Assembly: GCA_965658595.1 (NCBI GenBank)
Contig: CBFHSW010000085.1
Coordinates: forward strand, 1 to 42,094
Reading direction: 5' to 3'
DNA length: 42,094 bases
Origin: UBA1858 sp965658595
GTDB taxonomy: Bacteria; Pseudomonadota; Gammaproteobacteria; UBA4575
A program made the translations under genes and the position numbers. The notes under the pieces were generated by a model. The model was not told the DNA's origin. It saw nothing but the letters and a program-made list of their open reading frames with translations, and searched no databases. This document shows, piece after piece, positions 34,881 to 42,094 of this stretch (position 1 is the first letter of the stretch; each line of letters opens with the position of its first letter).

Positions 34881-36712
34881 TGATTTTCCTCTTTATTAGA
34901 TTGTTCTGATTGCGAATGAATAGATCCAGGCACTAGCTCTGCTTGTAAATCTCTTTTTATAGCTTGCACGAAGCCATTCATATCAATGTTTGTTTGTGCC
35001 TGTGTTATTTGTTGTTGAGCTTGCTGTTCAAGCTTTTGAGCAGGACTTTGCACTTTTTCTTCACTGACGATTACAGTCAGCGTGATGTTTTCCCCCATCA
35101 GACTTTTTACTTGGTCAGTGAGTTTCTTAACAGAAACATCCATCAGCAAACTTTCATGGGATGAAGATAACATTAGCACTATTTTATCATCGCTAATATC
35201 TTGCACTGCACAATGAATGGCAAGTTCTTTAACCAGACCTGCGAGGTTCATTTTATCTACCATACTAGACCAATCATATAACGTATTTTTAGCATGCTCT
35301 TTTATATTGGTCTGATGTGCATCTGAATCATTATCACGTTCAGCTGTCTGAATTTGAGTTATCGCATCACCATCAGAACCCACCTTAGTACTCGAGGTTA
35401 TATTTTCTGATATATCTATGCTCGCAGTATGATCAGTATCAGCTTTGACTGTGCTGAGTGGATTCTCTTCCAGAGCATGTTGCGATGTACTTTCAGACAC
35501 TTCATTGATGCAACTATTGCCGACAGACGTACTTGGAGATGATGCGGGATGCTTTAGTTGCGTTGAAGATACAGCTTGAGCAGTTTTTGACGACTGCTGA
35601 CTAGGCTTTTTTACCTGAGTCTCCACACCCCCGGGGCGAAACATAATCATACGTAGCACAGCCATTTCAAACCCAGCTCGTGGTGAATGAGCAAGATGCA
35701 AATCTCTCCGGCTAGTCATTGCTACTTGATAAAAAAGTTGAATATCTTCGGCGGGCAGTTTTTCTGCTACTAACTTGATCGACGATGCGAACAAATTTAC
35801 TTGATCAGAATAACTCTCGACTGCTTGTGATATTGCAGCAGCATGAAAGATCACGATAAGTTGATCCAGCAATTTAGTGAAATTAACATTCAAACTGGAT
35901 AAGTTTTGAATTGATGTCATAGCCTGTACCGCATCAAATTCACAGAGAGTATGTACTAAAGCATCAACCTGTTCACTCGGCACAGTGCCAAGCATTTGGC
36001 TAACCGTTTGCTCTGAAATATCCGCGCCTGAATATGCAATAGCTTGATCTAGTAGACTAAGTGCATCACGCATGCTTCCATCTGCAGACTCTGATAATTG
36101 CATTAAGGCTGAATTTTCAAACTCGATGTTCTCAGCACTCAACACTTTTGCCATCTGATCATTTATTTGTGCATTTGATATATGACGCAAAGTAAATTGC
36201 AGGCAACGTGAGAGCACTGTCACTGGCAATTTTTGTGGATCCGTAGTCGCAAGCAAGAATTTAACATGCTCGGGAGGTTCCTCTAGTGTCTTTAATAGCG
36301 CATTAAAACTATGCCCTGATAACATGTGCACCTCATCGATTAGGTATATCTTAAATCGACCTCGAGTAGGCGCATATTGAATATTTTCTAATAATTCGCG
36401 GGTGTCTTCTACACGCGTGCGTGATGCCGCATCGACCTCTATTAAATCTACAAAACGTCCTTCAGTAATAGATTGACAATGCTCACACACACCGCAGGGT
36501 TCAGCGGTAATACCCGTTTCACAACTCAAGGCTTTAGCAAATACTCTAGCTATGGTGGTTTTTCCTACTCCACGCGTTCCTGAAAACAAGTAGGCATGAT
36601 GTAAACGACTGGTTTTTAGCGCATTGACCATAGCTGTTACAACATGGGCTTGCCCAACGATATCAGCGAATGTTTGAGGTCGCCATTTTCTTGCTAAAAC
36701 CTGATGTGACAT
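34877..36712 (-). CDS. dnaX: DNA polymerase III subunits gamma and tau
   Basis: The 611-residue tau form of the clamp loader ATPase. The AAA+ module shows GTRGVGKTT (45-53), the zinc cysteines 64, 73, 76 and 79, DEVHML and the sensor arginine region; domain III ends near residue 365. A long Ser/Thr-rich linker (about 370-480) precedes the tau C-terminal domain that contacts helicase and polymerase. A programmed -1 frameshift signal at codons 367-369 (separate entry) would yield a 370-residue gamma form. The SRP RNA gene lies just upstream on the same strand. Confidence 0.96.
   Translation of the reverse strand: MSHQVLARKWRPQTFADIVGQAHVVTAMVNALKTSRLHHAYLFSGTRGVGKTTIARVFAKALSCETGITAEPCGVCEHCQSITEGRFVDLIEVDAASRTRVEDTRELLENIQYAPTRGRFKIYLIDEVHMLSGHSFNALLKTLEEPPEHVKFLLATTDPQKLPVTVLSRCLQFTLRHISNAQINDQMAKVLSAENIEFENSALMQLSESADGSMRDALSLLDQAIAYSGADISEQTVSQMLGTVPSEQVDALVHTLCEFDAVQAMTSIQNLSSLNVNFTKLLDQLIVIFHAAAISQAVESYSDQVNLFASSIKLVAEKLPAEDIQLFYQVAMTSRRDLHLAHSPRAGFEMAVLRMIMFRPGGVETQVKKPSQQSSKTAQAVSSTQLKHPASSPSTSVGNSCINEVSESTSQHALEENPLSTVKADTDHTASIDISENITSSTKVGSDGDAITQIQTAERDNDSDAHQTNIKEHAKNTLYDWSSMVDKMNLAGLVKELAIHCAVQDISDDKIVLMLSSSHESLLMDVSVKKLTDQVKSLMGENITLTVIVSEEKVQSPAQKLEQQAQQQITQAQTNIDMNGFVQAIKRDLQAELVPGSIHSQSEQSNKEENQ
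35579..35624 (-). promoter_or_regulatory. Programmed -1 ribosomal frameshift signal in dnaX
   Basis: On the minus strand the slippery heptamer A-AAA-AAG (35612-35606) is in the correct frame after GTA codon 367. A GGAG lies 8 nt upstream (35624-35621), and a 6-bp stem AGCAGT/ACTGCT with an 8-nt loop starts 7 nt downstream (35598-35579). A -1 shift adds one Ala codon and then reads TAG at 35603-35601. Arrangement and outcome match the Escherichia coli dnaX element. Confidence 0.85.
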
Positions 36713-36754
36713 AGTGAGTGATGTTTGATTGATTGAGTATATATTGGCGGCAAT

Positions 36755-36850
<96 letters not shown>

Positions 36851-37134
36851 ACAGATCACCAATACACTGTTATTGAATTTGACGTTTAAACTCAATGTTT
36901 TGAGACGGATTCGGTCTTAATCATTAACGTCTCTTTCATGTTATTAAGTCGCATTCTATCCTGTGAGCAGGTTAAACGCATCTGTTTGCTGAAATAAAAT
37001 TCAGTTAAATTAATGTGCTTATGCGATTATTCGTAGCCTGTTGTTTTAATTTTGTGTGATAGTACTCAGGCAGCATCACTAAGATCGACATAAACCCATG
37101 AAATAGAGCCACTTTATGAGGATTTGAACCCGTT

Positions 37135-38880
37135 ATGACGCTCAATCGTAGAGAATTCATTCAAATACTGAGTAGTGCTGCCGTGTGTGGCCATGTGCCA
37201 CTGATTCATGCGAATACCCAAAGTCAGTTGTATGATTTTAAACCTTTCGGTAATACGCGCTTATTGCATTTTACTGATTGCCATGCGCAACTACAGCCTA
37301 TCTATTATCGTGAACCTAGCGTGAACTTAGGGCTAGGCAATGCGTTTAATCGCCCTCCGCATATCGTATCAAGAGCATTATTGGACTACTTTGCTATCAA
37401 AAACCCTTTATTAGCTCATGCTCTTACACCGATCAACTATGAACATGCTCTACTCAAATATGGCAAGGTCGGAGGCTTTGCTCATCTTGCCACTTTAATT
37501 AAGAAACTACGTGCCGATGCAGGCCCTCAACGCACATTATTATTAGATGGTGGCGACACCTGGCAAGGATCTGGAACAGCATATAAAACCCAAGGCATGG
37601 ACATGGTGGAAGCTTGCAACCTATTAGGAGTCGATGTGATGACTGGCCATTGGGAGTTCACTTATCAAGATCAACAAACGTTGAAAAATATTAATGCCTT
37701 CAAAGGTGAATTTATTGCACAAAATATATACGCAACAGAGGAGGCATTATTTGACGATGCACCAGTATTTGATGAAGATAGTGGACATGTATTTCCACCC
37801 TACACAATTAAAACACTCGCCGATAGTAGAGTAGCTGTTATTGGGCAAGCCTTCCCATATACACCGGTAGCGAATCCAAAAAGATTTATCCCTGATTGGA
37901 CATTTGGAATTAACGAAGATGAATTACAAAAACTCATCGATACTATTCGACACAAAGAGCAACCGGATCTAATCATATTACTCTCTCACAATGGGGCTGA
38001 TGTAGATATTCAGATGGCGAAAAATGTTCGTCATATCGATGTGATATTAGGTGGCCATACTCATGATGCTATTCCTAGAGCATTAGAAATCAAAAATGCT
38101 AGTGGTATGACGTTAGTCACCAATGCAGGCTCTAGTGGCAAATTCCTCGGCGTCATGGATCTAGACATCCAGTCTGGCAAGTTACGTGGCTATCAGTACA
38201 AATTGCTTCCAGTATTTTCTAACCTCATTGCAGAAGATCCAGAAATGTTGGCACATATAGAAAAGGTTCGTGCACCCTATTTGCCGTGGCTACAAGAAGA
38301 ACTCGGCCATACTGAAACAACACTATATCGTCGTGGTAATTTTAACGGCAGTTTCGATCAATTAATATGTAATGCTTTACGCGAGCAGAATGATAGTCAA
38401 ATATCGCTCTCCCCAGGTTTCAGATGGGGTAGCAGCATTCCTAACAATTCTCCTATTACTATGGAACATGTTTTAGATCAGACCTGTATGACATACCCTG
38501 AAACTTATCGTACGAATATGACAGGTGAACAGTTGAAATTAATTCTAGAGGACGTATGCGATAATTTATTTAACCCCAATCCGTACTATCAACAAGGTGG
38601 TGACATGGTCCGTTTGGCTGGAATGAATTACACATGCACACCTCAACAGAATATTGGTCAACGTATTAGTGATATGACATTAGACAATGGTGAAATCATT
38701 CAATCTCATAAGAGTTATTCAGTATCTGGCTGGGCCACTGTCAATAGTCAATCTTCAGGGCCACCCGTATGGGAACAAGTCGCTAATCACATACGTCATC
38801 AAAAAACGATCAGTATTAATAAGATAAATACCCCAAAAATCATCGGAGTTGAAAATAATTTAGGTATAGTTACAGACTAG
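37135..38880 (+). CDS. soxB: Thiosulfohydrolase SoxB
   Basis: A 581-residue SoxB of the 5'-nucleotidase/metallophosphatase fold with a Tat signal peptide (NRREFIQ at 4-10 followed by a hydrophobic stretch). It hydrolyses the sulfonate from SoxY-bound thiosulfate sulfur in the periplasm using two Mn ions. Metal and active-site motifs are present: HFTDCHAQL (45-53), DGGDTWQGSG, TGHWEFTY, LSHNGADVD and GGHTHD. Other sox genes are absent here; soxB apart from soxXYZA is common in sulfur-oxidising gammaproteobacteria. It links sulfide from MtoX to thiosulfate oxidation only by inference. Confidence 0.94.
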   Translation: MTLNRREFIQILSSAAVCGHVPLIHANTQSQLYDFKPFGNTRLLHFTDCHAQLQPIYYREPSVNLGLGNAFNRPPHIVSRALLDYFAIKNPLLAHALTPINYEHALLKYGKVGGFAHLATLIKKLRADAGPQRTLLLDGGDTWQGSGTAYKTQGMDMVEACNLLGVDVMTGHWEFTYQDQQTLKNINAFKGEFIAQNIYATEEALFDDAPVFDEDSGHVFPPYTIKTLADSRVAVIGQAFPYTPVANPKRFIPDWTFGINEDELQKLIDTIRHKEQPDLIILLSHNGADVDIQMAKNVRHIDVILGGHTHDAIPRALEIKNASGMTLVTNAGSSGKFLGVMDLDIQSGKLRGYQYKLLPVFSNLIAEDPEMLAHIEKVRAPYLPWLQEELGHTETTLYRRGNFNGSFDQLICNALREQNDSQISLSPGFRWGSSIPNNSPITMEHVLDQTCMTYPETYRTNMTGEQLKLILEDVCDNLFNPNPYYQQGGDMVRLAGMNYTCTPQQNIGQRISDMTLDNGEIIQSHKSYSVSGWATVNSQSSGPPVWEQVANHIRHQKTISINKINTPKIIGVENNLGIVTD

Positions 38881-39929
38881 GATGTAAAGCTATTTACCAT
38901 ATAAGCGATAACTAAAATTTGTGGGAGTGTGATCAATGGCAGGAAAAAAGCAATCTTCCATGATCGAGTAGCGTCCTTAAGCACCATAATCTCAGTATAG
39001 TCAGTAGAAACACCAGCCATTAAAAAAGCAAAACTATTACCTGGGGCATTGGCACGTGTAAGTAAATCGCCTGCTAATGGAGCTGAACCCTCCGAACAAA
39101 CTTCTATGATAGTCGCAAAAAATAAAGTCGCACTAAGACCTAATAACGTCGGGCCAAAGTACTGTTGAAAAGTGTCTACATCCAAAAACATGCGAATAGC
39201 AGTCGCTAGTAACACTCCAAATAATATCCACCTCACCACCATGCGTGATTCCACCACACCAGACCTCAGCATCGATATAAGCAATGTTTTATCAAAACGA
39301 GTATTCGCAATACTTTGTTTTGCTTGTGGGAGAAATTGGAACCCCTCAGGCAAATCGGTAGTATGTGGATTTTTGGGTAATACTCCACGCCTCACCAATA
39401 CATCAAATATCACCCCAGAGATTAAAGCAATCACCATCGAAGCGACAATAAAGAACAAAGTCCAATAAAAACCGATTAGCGCAATTAAAATTATCGTGAG
39501 TGTGAATGAATTCCACGGACTAGCGATAAGAAAGGCCATCACCTGACCAAGCGATGCTCCTCTCTCATATAGCTTCGCACCCACCATCAATATGCCATGG
39601 CTACATAAATCTAGTAATACCCCACCAACAACAGCTCTCATGATGCCCCTGAAGCCTAATCCCGTACCTAATAGGGAGATAATAAACTCACGTGGTATTT
39701 TGGAAAGAGCCGCCAATAATAATATGCCAAGCAATAACCCCCACCAAACAATATTCATCAACATAAATACTGATTCTGTGGCTAGCCCCAGCTTACTATC
39801 TGAGCTGAATGCTTCTAATAAATAGAGACCATATGCAACGATAACTAGGGTCAGTGAAACCCACAACAAATAATCTGGTCTGGATTTCTGGCCTGAGCCA
39901 GATTCATGGGTTTTACAACAATTAGACAT
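38877..39929 (-). CDS. Permease of the ArsP_1/DUF318 family
   Basis: A 350-residue membrane protein with about eight predicted helices split into two halves by a hydrophilic loop (about 180-225). The conserved SPWNSFT in the first half and EVCSEGSAPLAGDLL in the second resemble the putative permease family that includes ArsP. The N-terminus has a SNCCKTHES Cys/His cluster that might bind a metal or metalloid. It overlaps the end of soxB by 4 nt on the opposite strand. The substrate is not known; arsenic, sulfur compounds and metals are all possible. Confidence 0.75.
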   Translation of the reverse strand: MSNCCKTHESGSGQKSRPDYLLWVSLTLVIVAYGLYLLEAFSSDSKLGLATESVFMLMNIVWWGLLLGILLLAALSKIPREFIISLLGTGLGFRGIMRAVVGGVLLDLCSHGILMVGAKLYERGASLGQVMAFLIASPWNSFTLTIILIALIGFYWTLFFIVASMVIALISGVIFDVLVRRGVLPKNPHTTDLPEGFQFLPQAKQSIANTRFDKTLLISMLRSGVVESRMVVRWILFGVLLATAIRMFLDVDTFQQYFGPTLLGLSATLFFATIIEVCSEGSAPLAGDLLTRANAPGNSFAFLMAGVSTDYTEIMVLKDATRSWKIAFFLPLITLPQILVIAYMVNSFTS

Positions 39930-40006
39930 GGCTGTTTTTCGTCCTATACACCTTGCAACATCAATGTGCGAGTCAACTATACTGGAATAGTAATTAATTA
40001 TCGAAT

Positions 40007-41467
40007 ATGCCCGACATGAACACAGACAACCCTATCATTGTATGGTTCCGACAAGATTTGCGCTTATCAGACAATACTACATTGCATAATGCCTGTAAGA
40101 CCGGCAAGCCTATCATGTTTGTGTACATACATGACACGTCCCTTGGTGATGAATGGGCGATAGGCTCAGCCAGTAAATGGTGGCTTCATAAAAGCCTTGA
40201 ATCCTTGGCTGCTGATCTGCAACTTTATAAACATCCGCTGATTCTTCGCCATGGCTCTGTTATTGATGAACTTGATAAACTCATCAAAGAGACAAATGCA
40301 CAGGGACTTTATTTCTCCAGACACTACGAGCCACATAATGTCCAATTGGAAACCGATATACATCAGCATTTTAATGAAACATGTGAAGTCCGTAGATTTA
40401 AAAATAATTGCTTAGTTGAACCCGAGAATATTCTCAACAAAAGCGGAGAACCCTTTAAAGTCTTCACTCCATTCTACAAATGCGCAATGAATGACTTGAA
40501 CCCACCTTCGCCTATACCTGCTCCAGATTCCATACCTAGCTACAAATCTTCCATCGCAAGCGATGACTTATCAGACTGGGACCTACTTCCAAATGAAAAA
40601 CTATGGGGTAAAGATTTCAAGAAAAACTGGAGACCGGGGGAAGAAGGCGCTCATATAAATTTTGATGCGTTCACAATGCATTCACTCAATAAATATAATG
40701 TCCTCAGAAATCGTCCAGAATTTATCGGTACGTCCAGACTCTCGCCACATTTACACTTTGGAGAAATTGGTCCGCGACAATTATGGCACAGCGTGTTTAA
40801 TGCTGGACGAGATACTGATCCCGGTAGCGAGTCTTTCATTAGGGAAATCATGTGGCGTGAATTCTCATATTACCTTATTCATTATTGGCCTAAGCTACCT
40901 AAAGAGTCATTCAAACCTAACTTCAATGAATTTCCATGGATAAATGATCAAACCATGCTTACTGCCTGGCAAAATGGGCAAACCGGATATCCTATCGTCG
41001 ATGCTGGTATGCGCGAGTTACGCGAAACAGGCTGGATGCATAACCGTGTGCGCATGGTGGTGGCTTCATTTTTAATCAAGCATTTATTGATAGATTGGCG
41101 TCACGGTGAAAAATGGTTCTGGGATACACTAGTGGATGCCGACCTTGCCAATAATTCAGCAAGTTGGCAATGGGTTGCCGGTTGCGGAGCAGATGCTGCT
41201 CCTTACTTTAGGATCTTTAATCCACAGCTTCAAGGTGAAAAATTCGATCCAGAGGGTGTGTATGTCAAACAATGGTTGCCTGAATTACAATATTTACCTA
41301 AAAAGTTTATTCACAGTCCATGGGATGCGCCTGAGCTAGTATTAAAGGAAAGCGGTGTTGAACTGGGTAGAGATTACCCTGAGCCAATAGTAGATCATAT
41401 CGCTGCTAGAGAGCGTGCCTTGTCTGCATTTGAAGACATTAAAATTAAGACTGGCACGAATAATTAA
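40007..41467 (+). CDS. phrB: Deoxyribodipyrimidine photolyase
   Basis: A 486-residue class I photolyase/cryptochrome family protein that repairs cyclobutane pyrimidine dimers with blue light. The antenna domain starts with IVWFRQDLRLSDN (9-21). The FAD domain shows TSRLSPHLHFGEIGPRQ, WREFSYYLIHYWP, GYPIVDAGMREL, and the electron-transfer region WRHGEKWFWDTLVDADLANN with ASWQWVAGCGADAAPYFRIFNP. It is divergent from the permease gene (77 bp gap). A surface-water lifestyle is a mild inference from its presence. Confidence 0.95.
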   Translation: MPDMNTDNPIIVWFRQDLRLSDNTTLHNACKTGKPIMFVYIHDTSLGDEWAIGSASKWWLHKSLESLAADLQLYKHPLILRHGSVIDELDKLIKETNAQGLYFSRHYEPHNVQLETDIHQHFNETCEVRRFKNNCLVEPENILNKSGEPFKVFTPFYKCAMNDLNPPSPIPAPDSIPSYKSSIASDDLSDWDLLPNEKLWGKDFKKNWRPGEEGAHINFDAFTMHSLNKYNVLRNRPEFIGTSRLSPHLHFGEIGPRQLWHSVFNAGRDTDPGSESFIREIMWREFSYYLIHYWPKLPKESFKPNFNEFPWINDQTMLTAWQNGQTGYPIVDAGMRELRETGWMHNRVRMVVASFLIKHLLIDWRHGEKWFWDTLVDADLANNSASWQWVAGCGADAAPYFRIFNPQLQGEKFDPEGVYVKQWLPELQYLPKKFIHSPWDAPELVLKESGVELGRDYPEPIVDHIAARERALSAFEDIKIKTGTNN

Positions 41468-41601
41468 ACTGAGCATACAGATGCTTATGCAGATGGGTTG
41501 TGCTAAACCCATCCGCAAAAGTCAACCACACTGTCATGAGACATCTCACGTGCAACTGCGCGATCTTTATCAACTGGCAAGTAATATCCATGCATGGTTA
41601 A

Positions 41602-42094
41602 TTATAATTTTAGCGGCTCGAACTCGTTCTGCCTTTGTTTATGAATGCCACTACTAACCTTTAAATAATTTCGATACTCTATAACTTTTCTGTCACCTGA
41701 AAAACGCTTATCTGACCAATGTGAAAATTCATCATCTTCTGTATGTTTGAGTTCATAGATGGATATCTGCGCATAGTTTTCCTTCTTGACGTTGATCTCA
41801 GAATGCAATAATTCCCAGTCATCCGACTTAACAAAATGCACTTCAGAAAGATTAGGGAATATTCGGACCTCTTCGTTGATCTCATTTTTTGCTAAATAAG
41901 CATCATCTTCATTATCATAATAGACAGTTTGCGCTTTAAAAATCCCCATGCTGAGTTTTTCATTTTCTACCTGTTGTTTGAAAAAACTTCTCAACATATA
42001 TTGATGTTTAATCTCGGGAATAACTAGCATATCAGCATCCCATTTACATACCATGCTGTAACGACAATGACTCAAACACCAATTATAGAAATAG
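41602..42094 (-). CDS. Probable glycosyltransferase, C-terminal part
   Basis: The frame is open to the right edge, so the gene starts outside the window. At its visible N-terminal end it reads FYNWCLSHC and then VCKWDADM, close to the NWGL...W-x-K-x-D-x-D pattern of family 2 glycosyltransferases, in which the DxD binds the nucleotide sugar metal. The following 150 residues are charged and lack membrane segments. The usable TTG inside this frame would cut into the motif, so a start within the window is unlikely. The activity and acceptor cannot be told from this piece. It converges with the photolyase gene. Confidence 0.55.
   Translation of the reverse strand, partial: YFYNWCLSHCRYSMVCKWDADMLVIPEIKHQYMLRSFFKQQVENEKLSMGIFKAQTVYYDNEDDAYLAKNEINEEVRIFPNLSEVHFVKSDDWELLHSEINVKKENYAQISIYELKHTEDDEFSHWSDKRFSGDRKVIEYRNYLKVSSGIHKQRQNEFEPLKL

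Noticed and set aside
41492..41513. Eight-bp-stem hairpin after the photolyase gene
   Set aside because: No T run follows on either strand; it could slow polymerase but I cannot support a terminator.

Overview
The window reads as chromosomal DNA of a methylotrophic, sulfur-metabolising gammaproteobacterium. G+C looks to be in the low forties by eye (not counted). Three blocks point to Gammaproteobacteria: nadB divergent from rpoE-rseA-rseB-degP-lepA, the orn/rsgA pair, and recR-ybaB-dnaX next to the SRP RNA gene. A tetrahydromethanopterin (H4MPT) formaldehyde pathway and a methanethiol oxidase add a methylotroph character. A Methylophaga-like marine lineage is a reasonable guess, but this is inference. 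I see no insertion sequences, phage genes, tRNA genes or CRISPR arrays.

Layout. (1) 1-5.5 kb, minus strand: H4MPT synthesis and use, with a CitG-like gene (cut by the window edge), a RimK/MptN-like ATP-grasp ligase, mch, a second ATP-grasp gene, mtdB and beta-RFAP synthase. (2) 5.7-10.7 kb, plus strand: fhcB-fhcA-fhcD-fhcC (formyltransferase/hydrolase complex) and a small DUF4242 protein, ending at a terminator. (3) 10.8-16.0 kb, minus strand: a methanethiol oxidase operon, mtoX-sco-diheme peroxidase (MauG/CCP)-tlpA-tlpA-small unknown gene, with a terminator just after mtoX. A second sco gene diverges from mtoX across a 546-bp gap holding two inverted repeats. (4) 17.3-22.3 kb: a pterin carbinolamine dehydratase (minus) and an NAD-linked two-subunit molybdenum/tungsten formate dehydrogenase (plus). 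(5) 22.4-24.2 kb, minus: folP and a metallo-beta-lactamase-fold hydrolase. (6) 24.5-36.9 kb: housekeeping genes, namely lepA, degP, rseB, rseA, rpoE, nadB, orn, a small cytochrome c, rsgA, recR, ybaB, dnaX and SRP RNA. (7) 37-42 kb: a solitary soxB, a permease, a photolyase and the end of a probable glycosyltransferase gene.

How the parts fit. MtoX (periplasmic, copper-dependent family) converts methanethiol to formaldehyde, sulfide and hydrogen peroxide. MtdB, Mch and Fhc take formaldehyde to formate through H4MPT, and the formate dehydrogenase takes formate to CO2 and yields NADH. The diheme peroxidase may remove peroxide or help maturation. Sco and TlpA proteins are plausible copper-delivery and thiol-redox partners. 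SoxB gives a possible link to thiosulfate oxidation. The window therefore nearly spells out methanethiol to CO2 plus reduced sulfur.

Main points for a second look: the enlarged mto operon with an altered Sco (CX5C) and an altered TlpA (SCTIC); operator-like palindromes before mtoX; an ATP-grasp gene with no ATG/GTG/TTG at its real N-terminus; and a complete programmed -1 frameshift signal in dnaX.
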